Below, piece after piece: positions 16,410 to 25,135 of a stretch of DNA of 49,403 nt; position 1 is the first letter of the stretch, and every line of letters starts with the position of its first letter. Position numbers and translations under genes: made by a program. The stretch is from NCBI GenBank assembly GCA_964367585.1, contig CAYIYH010000012.1, positions 1-49,403 of the forward strand. Direction: 5' to 3'. Source of the DNA: CAYJGJ01 sp964367585. Lineage in GTDB: Bacteria; Bacillota; Clostridia; Peptostreptococcales; Anaerovoracaceae. The notes beneath the pieces were generated by a model. It was not told the origin of the DNA, ran no database searches, and saw only the letters and a program-made list of their open reading frames with translations.

Positions 16410-18650
16410 TCATATCTTTGTGAGCGGAGCAATTCCTATTGCCAACTTTTTTATTTCTCCATTATCAAACTCAACTGTTACGACCTTGTCTGTAGTTTCC
16501 GACACTGTACCATCTCCAAATTTGATATGTGCAACTCTATCCCCTGTTGTCAAATAGTCTTTTTGGACAGTTTTAGGATCTTGTTTTTTATTAAATGACG
16601 AAACAAATGGATTATAATTAGGTGACGTTACTTTATAAGTAGTTTGTTTGTTTGTGAAACTACTATTGCGGGAATGTGAATCTGCGCCATCATAATATTC
16701 ACCTGTATAGACTCCCGGTCTACCCTGCCCCTTGAAGAGTTTATCGCCTGTTAAATATTTATCGTCTATTTCATGCAAAAACTGGGATTCTCTCGTATAA
16801 TTCGTCTTTCCATACAACATCCTAGAGGCGGCACTAGTAATTATTAGACGTTCCTTTGCCCTCGTAATTGCGACATAGCACAATCTTCTTTCTTCTTCTA
16901 TTCCTGTCTCGCTCTCATGCGCCCTACTGCCCGGAAACAATCCCTCCTCAAGACCCGGCAAGAAAACGGTATGGAATTCTAAACCTTTGGCTCCATGGAT
17001 CGTCATGAGAACGACAGCATCCTCGGATGCGTCAAGATTGTCGACTTGTGTCATCAATGTCAACTTTTCCATGAGCTCATCTATGGTAGGGTTTTCTGTT
17101 TCTTTTTCATACTCACTTATTACGGACTTAAATTCAAGCAAGTTTTGAACTCTTGTCTCCGACTCCACAGTTTCTACGTCCATATACATTTTTAAGTAAC
17201 CCGTTTCGGTAATTAAATAATCATATATCTCTGCGATTTGGATATGATCTTTATCATTTTCACATTTTTTTATTAGTTCACAAAATTTTTCGACCGAGCT
17301 TCTCGTCTTTGCAGTTAAAGTTTGAATTACTTCTTCTCTTGTTACAGCTTCGAACAGGGAAAGGCCATTAACCGTCGCATAGTCTGATATCTTTTCTAAA
17401 GCTTTTTGTCCGACACCCCTCTTGGGCTCATTAATAATTCTTCTAAATGCCAAATCATCCTTTTGATTTACGACTAAACGAAGATATGACATAATGTCTT
17501 TTATCTCTTTGCGGTCATAGTATCTTGTTCCCGATAATACCCTATATGGAATCCCTGCATGGGTAAATGCCTCTTCAAACGTTCTGGATTGAGCATTCAT
17601 CCTATAAAGTATGGCAAAATCACTATACTTTTTTTCTCTTTTTAATAATGCGATTTGTTGCATTATAAATTGAGCCTCATCTTTTTCATTTTCTGCTCTT
17701 TTATAGTATATTTTTTCTCCGGTCTCTTTTGTAGTCCATAATTTTTTCTCTTTACGCCCAATGTTATAGTTTATTATGGAATGCGCCGCATTAATAATAT
17801 TAGAAGAAGATCTATAGTTTTGTTCTAGTTTTATAACTTTGGTGTTGGGAAAGTCTTTTTCAAAGTTTAGTATATTAGTAATGTCTGCACCACGCCACTC
17901 GTAGATACACTGGTCGTCGTCTCCTACTACGCACAAATTATTATGCCCTTTTGCAAGGTTTTTTATAATTTTATATTGCACCATATTAGTATCTTGGTAT
18001 TCATCGACCATTATGTATTGAAATCTAGTTTGATATTGCAATAGAACATCCGGTGCTTCCTTGAATAATTTAAGAACGTTTAAAAGTAAATCATTAAAGT
18101 CCATCGCATTATTCTTTTTGAGCTCTTTTTCATACATTTCATACGCACTGCTTATTATTTTTTGCGATTGAGTGTCTGTGTCGAATGATTCAACTTCAAG
18201 ATTGAATTTACCTTGTTCTTTTATCTTTTCAATCGCTCCTAGAATATATTGAGGTGTGTATTTTTTGTCGTCAATTTGAAGTTCCTTCAAAATATTCTTT
18301 GCAAGTGTTTTTTGATCTGCAGTATCATAGATTACAAAATTTGTAGAGTAACCTATTCTATCGCTATGTACACGCAGCATTTTAAGACACATCGAGTGAA
18401 AAGTGCATATCCACATCTTAGAACAATCCTCAGATAGTTTCTCTACTCTTTCTCTCATTTCTTCCGCCGCTTTATTCGTAAAAGTAACGGCCAATATTCT
18501 ATGTTGCGGGACTCCTTTTTCCAACAAATACGCCATCCTATGTGTCATAGTGCCCGTCTTACCACTACCCGCTCCTGCAAGCACTAATACCGTGCCTTCT
18601 GTCATCAATACTGTTTCTTTTTGCTTTTCATTTAAGTAATCTAAATTCAT
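16410..18650 (-). CDS. pcrA: ATP-dependent DNA helicase PcrA/UvrD
   Basis: 746 residues, normal for PcrA. Superfamily 1 motifs are clear: Walker A GAGSGKT (26-32), VDEYQDTNMVQY (motif II), GDDDQCIYEWRGAD (III), TIHGAKGLEFHTVFLPG (V) and YVAITRAKERL (VI). The C-terminal 45 residues (DRVAHIKFGDGTV...) form the Tudor-like RNA-polymerase-binding domain of PcrA. It unwinds DNA 3' to 5' in repair, replication restart and transcription-coupled repair. ligA follows directly. Upstream are three direct repeats (18666-18762) and the dCMP deaminase gene. Confidence 0.97.
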   Translation of the reverse strand: MNLDYLNEKQKETVLMTEGTVLVLAGAGSGKTGTMTHRMAYLLEKGVPQHRILAVTFTNKAAEEMRERVEKLSEDCSKMWICTFHSMCLKMLRVHSDRIGYSTNFVIYDTADQKTLAKNILKELQIDDKKYTPQYILGAIEKIKEQGKFNLEVESFDTDTQSQKIISSAYEMYEKELKKNNAMDFNDLLLNVLKLFKEAPDVLLQYQTRFQYIMVDEYQDTNMVQYKIIKNLAKGHNNLCVVGDDDQCIYEWRGADITNILNFEKDFPNTKVIKLEQNYRSSSNIINAAHSIINYNIGRKEKKLWTTKETGEKIYYKRAENEKDEAQFIMQQIALLKREKKYSDFAILYRMNAQSRTFEEAFTHAGIPYRVLSGTRYYDRKEIKDIMSYLRLVVNQKDDLAFRRIINEPKRGVGQKALEKISDYATVNGLSLFEAVTREEVIQTLTAKTRSSVEKFCELIKKCENDKDHIQIAEIYDYLITETGYLKMYMDVETVESETRVQNLLEFKSVISEYEKETENPTIDELMEKLTLMTQVDNLDASEDAVVLMTIHGAKGLEFHTVFLPGLEEGLFPGSRAHESETGIEEERRLCYVAITRAKERLIITSAASRMLYGKTNYTRESQFLHEIDDKYLTGDKLFKGQGRPGVYTGEYYDGADSHSRNSSFTNKQTTYKVTSPNYNPFVSSFNKKQDPKTVQKDYLTTGDRVAHIKFGDGTVSETTDKVVTVEFDNGEIKKLAIGIAPLTKI

Positions 18651-18665
18651 CTTTATTCCTTATGT

Positions 18666-18762
18666 TTTATTTCAGTGTGTCTATCTATGTTTTAGAGTGG
18701 TTATAGCCTATATTTTTTATTATTCAGTGTGCCGATCTATTTTTATTTCAGGGTATCGATCT
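18666..18762. repeat. Three imperfect 21-base direct repeats between dCMP deaminase and pcrA
   Basis: Copies at 18666-18686, 18718-18738 and 18742-18762 share the plus-strand pattern TTATTTCAG-G-T--C-ATCT. The third copy overlaps the last codons and stop of the dCMP deaminase gene, so on the reverse strand each copy resembles the gene's coding end (GAT...CTGAAATAA). They may derive from duplication of the gene's 3' tip or be regulator sites. Confidence 0.6.
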
Positions 18763-19189
18763 GTATGCTTGATTCCTTTAAGACTTCCAGTGCGAGCGCA
18801 TCGGGATAACCTTCTTTTATCACTAACCTTTTTATGCCTGCGTTGATTATCATTTTTGCACAAATATTACATGGTTGATGTGTTACATATATCGTTGAAT
18901 TTTCTATAGACTGTGCTAGGACTGAGGCTTGTATTATAGCATTTTGTTCGGCATGTAAAGCCCGGCATAATTCATGTCTTTCTCCTGAAGGTATATTCAT
19001 TTGTTCTCGTAAGCAACCATTCTTATCATCGCAATGGGTGATTCCCTTGGGGGCTCCATTATAACCGGTTGCTACTACATGGTTATCTCTCACAATAACG
19101 GCTCCAATTTGTCTCCTCAAGCATGTTGAGCGCTTTGCAGTAAGAACCGCAATTTCCATAAAATAGTCATCCCAGCTAATTCTATCCAT
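18743..19189 (-). CDS. Deoxycytidylate (dCMP) deaminase
   Basis: 148 residues from the ATG at 19189. The zinc site is complete: HAE (79-81) and PCNIC (106-110), with a further Cys/His cluster (THCDDKNGC, 51-59) as in the ComEB/dCMP deaminase family. It converts dCMP to dUMP for thymidylate synthesis in the cytoplasm. The frame could open 13 codons earlier at GTG, but this ATG has AAGGGGAT upstream and yields the family-typical MDRISWDDYFM start. No competence genes are adjacent, so a comEB name is not justified. Confidence 0.9.
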   Translation of the reverse strand: MDRISWDDYFMEIAVLTAKRSTCLRRQIGAVIVRDNHVVATGYNGAPKGITHCDDKNGCLREQMNIPSGERHELCRALHAEQNAIIQASVLAQSIENSTIYVTHQPCNICAKMIINAGIKRLVIKEGYPDALALEVLKESSIQIDTLK

Positions 19190-19527
19190 ACCATCCCCTT
19201 GCACTATCCAATTGCACACCACAAGCACGAATTCACGACTAATAATTCAACGCGATAATTGTACATACTCGCCAATTATATACCCTGATATTCGCACATA
19301 CTTGTGTAATAATCTTTGTGTATTTTAACATTATATGACATCAGGTGCAACATATTCAAAAATAATTCAGAGATACATTTAAAAATAATTCGAAGAGAAT
19401 TCAGAGTTTATGATTGTTTTACTTGAAAATTTGAAAATTTAGAATATAATTAGAGTATATCAATTAACAGACGTATAAGTAAAAAGCATATTATCAAACA
19501 AATAATAATTAGAAAGGCGGTATTGTC
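19190..19527. other. 338-base intergenic region between divergent dCMP deaminase and trxA genes
   Basis: Very AT-rich with no open frame I can support. It must hold promoters in both directions. The rightward one is at 19423-19450. On the reverse strand there is a TATAAT-like box near 19291-19300 without a convincing -35. AAAAATAATTC occurs twice (19358-19368 and 19381-19391), and AATTCAGAG occurs twice (19364-19372 and 19398-19406), just upstream of the trxA promoter. Confidence 0.6.
19423..19450 (+). promoter_or_regulatory. Promoter for trxA-trxB
   Basis: TTGAAA (19423-19428), 16 bases, TATAAT (19445-19450). The leader to the trxA ATG is about 70 bases. Direct repeats lie immediately upstream. 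Confidence 0.65.
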
Positions 19528-19833
19528 ATGGCATTAGTAAGTATTAGTGAAAATAAATTCAATGAAGACATTATAACACAAAAGAAGGCTCTCGTATATT
19601 TTTGGGCGGATTGGTGTGGTTATTGCAAGCTAATGTCCCCACTAATAGAAATAGTGGCAAAAGAAAATCCAGACTTTATAATTGGAAAAGTAAACGTGGA
19701 TGAGGAAGAGGGACTTAGAAGTAAATATGAAGTAGAAACATACCCTACTCTTCTATTCTTTGAAAATGGTGAAGTTAAAAACAGGATAATTGCTAGAACA
19801 ACAAAGGCGCAAATCGAGGAATTCATAAAGTAG
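19528..19833 (+). CDS. trxA: Thioredoxin
   Basis: 101 residues with a single thioredoxin fold: FWADWCGYCKLMSP carries the redox pair Cys30 and Cys33, and the cis-proline loop is in YPTLLFF. The active site is CGYC where most thioredoxins have CGPC; the middle residues tune the redox potential, so this one may be less reducing than standard. It reduces protein disulfides in the cytoplasm. AAAGGCGG precedes the ATG. The trxB gene follows 83 bases later on the same strand, so the two form a natural pair. Confidence 0.92.
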   Translation: MALVSISENKFNEDIITQKKALVYFWADWCGYCKLMSPLIEIVAKENPDFIIGKVNVDEEEGLRSKYEVETYPTLLFFENGEVKNRIIARTTKAQIEEFIK

Positions 19834-19916
19834 TTTATGTCTAAATGTATAACGCATACTCAAACAAGAAAAAATTAATTGTGTGTAAATAATATGTAAA
19901 AAGGAAGATAGAATAT

Positions 19917-20840
19917 ATGGATAATATTATTGATATTGCAATAATCGGCGGAGGAGCTGCCGGTCTTACCGCAGGAATCTATGGGGCACGGGCAAATCTT
20001 AAAACAGTATTGTTTGAAGAATTTTTTCCCGGTGGACAAACATCTACAGTAGAACTTATCGAAAACTATCCCGGATTTGCAAACGGTATAGAGGGAAATG
20101 AACTCATGCAAGCCATGAACGAACAGGCTACTAAATCCGGAATGCTAACACGCTACGAAAAAATAACTTCAATCCAAAAAGTGGATTCTGATTTTGTGCT
20201 TACAAATGAAGCAGGTGAAGAGGCAGCTGCAAAGAGTGTTATTATTGCTACCGGAGCATCTCCCCGAAAACTATCTATTGAAAATGAAGAAAAATACACC
20301 GGACGAGGTGTCCATTATTGCGCAACTTGCGACGGTGCTTTTTACAAAAATAAAATTGTGATGGTATACGGTGGAGGAAATACGGCCGTTACAGATGCAT
20401 TGGTATTGTCTAACTATGCAGAAAAAGTATATTTAGTGTATAGGAACAGCGAATTAAAGGCCGATAAAATACTGCAAGAAAAATTGATATCAAACATAAA
20501 AATCGAAACTATGCCTAGTACTGTAATTAATACGCTAATTGGAAATAAACATTTAAATTCTGTAGAACTCAAAAATACAACTACGAATGAAATAAAAAAA
20601 ATAGATATAGATGGAATTTTTGTAGCGATTGGAATAATTCCAAGAAGTGATTTCGTAAAAGATCTACTCGAGCTATCATCAACTTCGCAAATAATTACCG
20701 ATTGCGATTTAAATACAAGCATCGAAGGGATATTCGCCGCTGGGGACGTTAGAAATTCTAATCTCAGACAAGTAGTGACTTCGGCAGCAGATGGGGCGCT
20801 CGCAGCGAGCATGGCCATGCACTACATAAGTAAAAGATGA
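19917..20840 (+). CDS. trxB: Thioredoxin reductase-like flavoprotein
   Basis: 307 residues, the length of low-molecular-weight TrxB. FAD-binding GGGAAGLTAG (11-20), redox pair CATC (135-138), a second nucleotide-binding GGGNTA (152-157) and the C-terminal FAD block AAGDVRN. It should pass electrons from a reduced nicotinamide (or another donor) to the adjacent thioredoxin. The usual NADPH-phosphate motif HRRxxxR reads YRNSELK here (175-181), so two of three charged anchors are missing or weakened. NADH use or a different donor is therefore possible. The GxGxxA motif is kept, unlike the ferredoxin-type reductases described in clostridia. Confidence 0.9.
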   Translation: MDNIIDIAIIGGGAAGLTAGIYGARANLKTVLFEEFFPGGQTSTVELIENYPGFANGIEGNELMQAMNEQATKSGMLTRYEKITSIQKVDSDFVLTNEAGEEAAAKSVIIATGASPRKLSIENEEKYTGRGVHYCATCDGAFYKNKIVMVYGGGNTAVTDALVLSNYAEKVYLVYRNSELKADKILQEKLISNIKIETMPSTVINTLIGNKHLNSVELKNTTTNEIKKIDIDGIFVAIGIIPRSDFVKDLLELSSTSQIITDCDLNTSIEGIFAAGDVRNSNLRQVVTSAADGALAASMAMHYISKR

Positions 20841-20858
20841 AACTATCAAAAAATGAAC

Positions 20859-20887
20859 TTGAATTGTTTTTGGTATTGTAGTATAAT
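20859..20887 (+). promoter_or_regulatory. Promoter for tRNA-Ser
   Basis: TTGAAT (20859-20864), 17 bases, TATAAT (20882-20887); the tRNA begins 13 bases later. Confidence 0.75.
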
Positions 20888-20900
20888 GGCTTAGGAATAT

Positions 20901-20988
20901 GGAGGATTGACCGAGTGGCTAAGGAGCCTGATTGGAAATCAGGTAAGGTGTTAAAGCCCCGCGGGTTCGAGTCCCGTGTCCTCCGCCA
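20901..20988 (+). tRNA. tRNA-Ser (anticodon GGA)
   Basis: An 88-base type II tRNA. The acceptor stem GGAGGAT pairs with GTCCTCC, followed by G and an encoded CCA. The anticodon stem CCTGA/TCAGG encloses loop TTGGAAA with anticodon GGA, reading UCC/UCU. The T arm is GCGGG-TTCGAGT-CCCGT, and a long variable arm is present as expected for serine. Confidence 0.95.
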
Positions 20989-20994
20989 AGGCGA

Positions 20995-21032
20995 CGAGCA
21001 TTGTTGAAAATTCAACAATGCTCGTTTTTTTT
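20995..21032 (+). terminator. Intrinsic terminator after tRNA-Ser
   Basis: A perfect 14-pair stem (20995-21008 with 21011-21024), a two-base formal loop, then eight T residues. The opposite strand has no long T-run next to the stem, so it mainly serves the tRNA, while the convergent DUF1275 gene ends 11 bases to its right. Confidence 0.9.
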
Positions 21033-21043
21033 ACATACTGCGA

Positions 21044-21697
21044 CTATTTATCAAAGAAAAAAATTACTATCAAAACAAACACTATAAAGGCTGCAAATAA
21101 AATACTTGCAACACCGACCATGTCGACTATCAAATAAGAAATTACAACACCAAGGGCAAAAAACACGATTATAAGAGAACGAAAAAACCATTTGACCATT
21201 TTTTTCTTATCTTTTTCGTATAAAGAGATATAAAAAAGCTCTGATAAGTTTCTGATATTACCTGTGCACATAGTGGTCGAGTGAGCGTGGTCACCAACTT
21301 TCTTAAATGTTTGCAATTGGATTGCAGCAGTAAATGCTATGGAAACATTGGCATAAACATCCATGCTTCCGGTAGGAATGAATGCAACTAAAATTAATAC
21401 TAGCATTTCAATTGTGAGCATTAATTGAATCCAAATCGTTTCTTTACCATGGAATATATTTCTCAAGAATTCAGTGAAAACTATTCCAAATGAAAATGCA
21501 AAAATAGGTATTACGAATAAGTACCAACTTGAATAGTTTCCATTGGCAAGATTAATTCCTAGCAAAATGACGTTTCCTGTTTGTGCACTAGCAAAAACTT
21601 CGCCCCGTAGAATATAACTATAACCACCAAGATACCCACCGATAAAAGTAAGCACGTAGGAAAAAAGATAACTATCGCGGAATTTTGTAGAATTCAT
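21044..21697 (-). CDS. DUF1275 (YoaK-like) membrane protein
   Basis: 217 residues, almost entirely hydrophobic helices: about six membrane segments with the family block SYILRGEVFASAQTGNVILLG near the start (within 23-45) and a conserved MCTGNIRNL further on (about 141-149). DUF1275 proteins are widespread integral membrane proteins of unassigned function, sometimes suggested as transporters. GGGGAA lies just before the ATG. A pair of 11-base inverted repeats (21715-21760) flanks the likely promoter region. Confidence 0.85.
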   Translation of the reverse strand: MNSTKFRDSYLFSYVLTFIGGYLGGYSYILRGEVFASAQTGNVILLGINLANGNYSSWYLFVIPIFAFSFGIVFTEFLRNIFHGKETIWIQLMLTIEMLVLILVAFIPTGSMDVYANVSIAFTAAIQLQTFKKVGDHAHSTTMCTGNIRNLSELFYISLYEKDKKKMVKWFFRSLIIVFFALGVVISYLIVDMVGVASILFAAFIVFVLIVIFFFDK

Positions 21698-21714
21698 AAA
21701 ATATTCCCCTGTTT

Positions 21715-21760
21715 TGACATTCTATATTATAATTTTTATGTAATATAACATAGAATGTCA
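21715..21760. promoter_or_regulatory. Perfect 11-base inverted repeats upstream of the DUF1275 gene
   Basis: TGACATTCTAT (21715-21725) and ATAGAATGTCA (21750-21760) are exact complements 24 bases apart. The span between them is AT-rich and contains TATAAT-like sequence on the reverse strand. They could be paired operator sites around the promoter. On the plus strand the structure is followed by TTTTTGTT, so a long-loop terminator is an alternative. Confidence 0.5.
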
Positions 21761-21798
21761 TTTTTGTTAAACAGAATATATATTTACCTATACAAAAG

Positions 21799-22500
21799 CT
21801 ATTTTTTACCCAAGTATGCCTCCCTTATCTTAGGATCTTTTATTAGAGTTTTTGCATCGCCTTTCATCGTAATTTGTCCTTGCTCTAATACATATGCTGT
21901 ATCGGCTACCGACAATGCTTTAAACGCATTCTGTTCTACTAGTAGCATAGTTTTTCCCATTTCTTTGATCTGTAATACTATTTCAAAAATAGTATTTATT
22001 AAAAACGGTGCTAATCCTAAAGAAGGTTCATCTAACATCATGAGTTTAGGTGAAGACATCAATCCCCTACCCATTACAAGCATTTGTTGTTCTCCTCCAG
22101 AGAGTGTTCCTGCTATTTGGGTTTCCCTTTCCTTTAATCGTGGAAACAATTCGAAAACTCTTTCAAAATCATCTGCGATACCCTTTCGGTCATTCCTAAG
22201 GTATGCACCCATTTTTAAATTTTCTGTCACGGTCAGATTAGCAAATATTACACGTCCTTCTGGGACTTGACAAATCCCTTGCCCTACAACCTTATGCGGC
22301 TGCTTTACAAGTTCTTTGCCCTCAAACTCAATACTTCCTGAATATTTTACCATCCCGCTTATAGAATTTAGCAATGAAGATTTCCCAGCACCATTAGAAC
22401 CGATGATCGTACATATTTTACCTTCTTCTACTTCAATATCTACGCCTCTAAGAGCATGGATACCACCGTAATATACGTTTAAATCTTTGATATTAAGCAT
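21799..22500 (-). CDS. livF: Branched-chain amino acid-type ABC importer, ATP-binding protein LivF
   Basis: 233 residues. Walker A GSNGAGKSS, signature LSGGEQQML and Walker B LMMLDEPSLGLAP are intact. The PEGRVIFANLTVTENL segment is typical of LivF. It hydrolyses ATP with LivG to power the importer at the inner face of the membrane. Two ATG codons compete; the second, at 22500, has AGGAGG at a proper six-base spacing, while the first touches that site. The gene then overlaps the end of livG by eight bases, suggesting coupled translation. Confidence 0.93.
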   Translation of the reverse strand: MLNIKDLNVYYGGIHALRGVDIEVEEGKICTIIGSNGAGKSSLLNSISGMVKYSGSIEFEGKELVKQPHKVVGQGICQVPEGRVIFANLTVTENLKMGAYLRNDRKGIADDFERVFELFPRLKERETQIAGTLSGGEQQMLVMGRGLMSSPKLMMLDEPSLGLAPFLINTIFEIVLQIKEMGKTMLLVEQNAFKALSVADTAYVLEQGQITMKGDAKTLIKDPKIREAYLGKK

Positions 22501-23308
22501 TTTCATCCTCCTCCTCTTTGCCTAGATAAGCTTCAATTACTCGAGGGTCATCTTGGATTTCAGATGGTGTTCCTTCGGCAAGAAATTGTCCAAAGTTCAG
22601 GACGAATACCTTATCGCATACACCCATAACTAGATCCATGTGATGCTCAATCAATAACACCGTCAGATTAAATTTATTTTTGATTTCTCTAATTAGTTCC
22701 ATAAGTGCAAGTGTTTCCTCAGGGTTCATTCCCGCAGCAGGCTCATCCAAAAGTAACAATTTAGGAGAAAGTGCCAAAGCTCTTGCTATCTCAAGCTTTC
22801 TTTGCAATCCATATGGAAGATTTGCCGCAACCATGTCTCTATATTCCCAAAGTCCCATTATTCTTAGCAACTCTTCCGTCTTTACATGCAATGCTTTTTC
22901 TTCATTCTTTGCCTTTTGGAACACCCCCAGTGGAATAAATGACAAAGGTTTAACAATTGCATGGAATAATCCATATGTAGCCATGCTGTGACATGCTGTC
23001 AATACATTGTTATATGTCGACAGTTTCTTGAACAATCGAATATTTTGAAATGTTCTTGTTATGCCCAAATTGGCAATCTCAAATGGCTTTTTACCATCTA
23101 AAGACTTACCATAAAAACATACTTCGCCTTCAGTCAATTCATATATTTTTGTAATTAAATTGAAAATTGTGGTTTTACCAGCACCGTTAGGTCCAATCAA
23201 ACCGAAGATTTCTCCTTCTTTAATGTCAAAACTGACATCACCTACGGCAGTAAGTCCACCAAATCTCTTGGTAACATTTTTAAGTGTAAGTACTGATTGT
23301 TTATCCAT
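22493..23308 (-). CDS. livG: Branched-chain amino acid-type ABC importer, ATP-binding protein LivG
   Basis: 271 residues. Walker A GPNGAGKTT, the FQNIRLFKKLSTYNNVL segment characteristic of LivG, a slightly unusual signature LPYGLQRKLEIARAL (family LSYGxQR), and Walker B LLLLDEPAAGMNP. It pairs with LivF. The start ATG overlaps the livM stop by one base (TAATG) and has GGAGG upstream. Confidence 0.94.
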   Translation of the reverse strand: MDKQSVLTLKNVTKRFGGLTAVGDVSFDIKEGEIFGLIGPNGAGKTTIFNLITKIYELTEGEVCFYGKSLDGKKPFEIANLGITRTFQNIRLFKKLSTYNNVLTACHSMATYGLFHAIVKPLSFIPLGVFQKAKNEEKALHVKTEELLRIMGLWEYRDMVAANLPYGLQRKLEIARALALSPKLLLLDEPAAGMNPEETLALMELIREIKNKFNLTVLLIEHHMDLVMGVCDKVFVLNFGQFLAEGTPSEIQDDPRVIEAYLGKEEEDENA

Positions 23309-24177
23309 TATTTGTTACCTCCTTTTGATGTCACTCCTCTTTTTTTCCACAGATTACTAAGCTCCTTACCACCCATCAATCCTTGTGGTCTTGCAATCAT
23401 AATTAAGACTACGACGGCACCATAGATTACTAATCTCCAGTCGCCTATGAATCTTAAAAACTCAGGTAATGCCGTGAGCACTACCGCACCTAAAACACTT
23501 CCTGTGATACTTCCCAAACCACCGAAGATAACTATTATAGTCATTTCTGTAGATTCTAATAATTGGAACATTATTGGTTGCAAATATCCTAAATAATGTG
23601 CTAACAATCCACCTCCGATACCCGCATATACAGCACTGATTCCAAATGATATTGTTTTGTATTTATAAACATTGATTCCAATAGCTTGGGCTGCTAGTTC
23701 TTCTTCCCGAATTGCAACCATGTTCCGGCCGTGACGAGACTTAATTATGCTGACCATTACAATGATAGCAACAGCATTGATAGCTACCACAATCAACAGA
23801 TAAAAATCTGAGTTATATGTCGTAATACCGGGCATGCCTCTTGCACCTCCGAAAAATTCTAAGTTATCAAATAGTAACCTAACAGATTCCCCAAATCCAA
23901 GTGTCGCAATACAAAAATAGTCGCCTTTTAATTTTAATGTTACACTACCTATGAGCATTGCTCCAATTAGTGCGGCCAATCCTCCAAGCAATAATGCGAT
24001 AATTAATGGGACACCTTCTCCTGTGAGTATTGCTGCAGTATATGCTCCAATTGCCATAAAGCCTGCATGTCCAAAAGAGAACAATCCTGTAAATCCTGTC
24101 AAAAGAGATAGCCCTAAAACCGTCATCAGACTAATGCCTGCAAGGGTCAATATCCCTGATATATAATACCAACTCAT
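23308..24177 (-). CDS. livM: Branched-chain amino acid-type ABC importer, permease LivM
   Basis: 289 residues with about eight membrane helices. The blocks FTGLFSFGHAGFMAIGAY, LKGDYFCIATLGFGE and GGLGSITGSVLGA are LivM hallmarks, and REEELAAQAIGIN is the cytoplasmic coupling loop that contacts the ATPases. It forms the channel with LivH. GGAGG precedes the ATG, ten bases after livH. Confidence 0.94.
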   Translation of the reverse strand: MSWYYISGILTLAGISLMTVLGLSLLTGFTGLFSFGHAGFMAIGAYTAAILTGEGVPLIIALLLGGLAALIGAMLIGSVTLKLKGDYFCIATLGFGESVRLLFDNLEFFGGARGMPGITTYNSDFYLLIVVAINAVAIIVMVSIIKSRHGRNMVAIREEELAAQAIGINVYKYKTISFGISAVYAGIGGGLLAHYLGYLQPIMFQLLESTEMTIIVIFGGLGSITGSVLGAVVLTALPEFLRFIGDWRLVIYGAVVVLIMIARPQGLMGGKELSNLWKKRGVTSKGGNK

Positions 24178-24187
24178 TGCCTACCTC

Positions 24188-25063
24188 CTACGCTTTATCT
24201 TCTGTATTCTTACCCATTAAACCTGTAGGTTTAACAACAAGGACTACTATTAACAATGCAAACACGAATAAATCTTTATAACTAGATGAAATATATGCAG
24301 CTACCATTGCTTCGACAAGTCCTACCACAATAGAACCTATTACGGCTCCGGGCAAACTTCCTAATCCCCCAAAAACCGCAGCGATAAATGACTTGTTTGT
24401 AATAATACCGATTTGCGGATAAACTACATATTTCATTCCAAATAGCACACCTGCAATTCCGCCAAGCATACCGCCTATTAAAAATATAGTAAATATTATT
24501 TTATCTACATTTACGCCCATGAATTGGCTACCTCTAGTGCTATATGATGTGGCACGGATAGCTAATCCCATCTTAGTTTTATTTAGAATAATTACTAAAA
24601 TTGTCAAACTTACAGCAGTTATTCCAAGCATAGTTAAGTCGAGTATTCCAATCGACAATTCACCAATTTTTATCGATCCGCTTATTATGCTGTCATAACT
24701 TTGGAAGTTTGGTCCAATAGTAGCTATCACAAGGTTTTCTAAAAATATAGACGCACCCATTGCTGATATAATAAAGTAAAGCGGCGGAGCCACTCTCAAT
24801 CTTAAAGGTCTATATGCTATTCTTTCCAAAATTACCGCAACAAGTCCTGCTAAAAAAGCAGCTATGACTAATACGACAGCGAAAGGCACTGAAACGAGTT
24901 TTAGTACATATACACCAAAATATGCACCAAGCATGATGATACCACCGTGAGCAAAATTTGAAAAATTTAATATGCTATATACTAAGGAATATCCAACTGC
25001 CATGAGAGCATATATACTACCCAATGACAGACCGTTAATTAATTGTTGTAAAAAAATAGTCAC
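24188..25063 (-). CDS. livH: Branched-chain amino acid-type ABC importer, permease LivH
   Basis: 291 residues, about eight membrane helices. The N-terminal LINGLSLGSIYALMAVGYSLVY and the FGGLGSLPGAVIGS loop are LivH signatures. The start codon is GTG with AGGAGG eight bases upstream. A terminator-like hairpin separates it from the binding-protein gene, so the permease genes are likely expressed at a lower level. Confidence 0.93.
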   Translation of the reverse strand: MTIFLQQLINGLSLGSIYALMAVGYSLVYSILNFSNFAHGGIIMLGAYFGVYVLKLVSVPFAVVLVIAAFLAGLVAVILERIAYRPLRLRVAPPLYFIISAMGASIFLENLVIATIGPNFQSYDSIISGSIKIGELSIGILDLTMLGITAVSLTILVIILNKTKMGLAIRATSYSTRGSQFMGVNVDKIIFTIFLIGGMLGGIAGVLFGMKYVVYPQIGIITNKSFIAAVFGGLGSLPGAVIGSIVVGLVEAMVAAYISSSYKDLFVFALLIVVLVVKPTGLMGKNTEDKA

Positions 25064-25081
25064 TTCGATTCCTCCTATTTG

Positions 25082-25113
25082 AAAAAAAAAGAGGGCAGAG
25101 ACACTGCCCTCTT
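25082..25113 (-). terminator. Attenuating terminator between the liv binding-protein and permease genes
   Basis: AGAGGGCAG and CTGCCCTCT form a nine-pair stem with a five-base loop, followed on the reverse strand by nine T residues. It lies between the binding-protein gene (upstream) and livH. Partial read-through would give an excess of binding protein over membrane subunits. Confidence 0.85.
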
Positions 25114-25135
25114 TGAGGCTATTGTTAATGCAAGC

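Noticed and set aside
18666..18762. The three direct repeats as a CRISPR array
   Set aside because: The units are imperfect, unevenly spaced (31 and 3 bases apart), overlap a coding end, and no cas gene is present.
18743..19189. Calling the deaminase comEB
   Set aside because: The enzyme family fits, but no competence operon is adjacent, so only the biochemical name is given.
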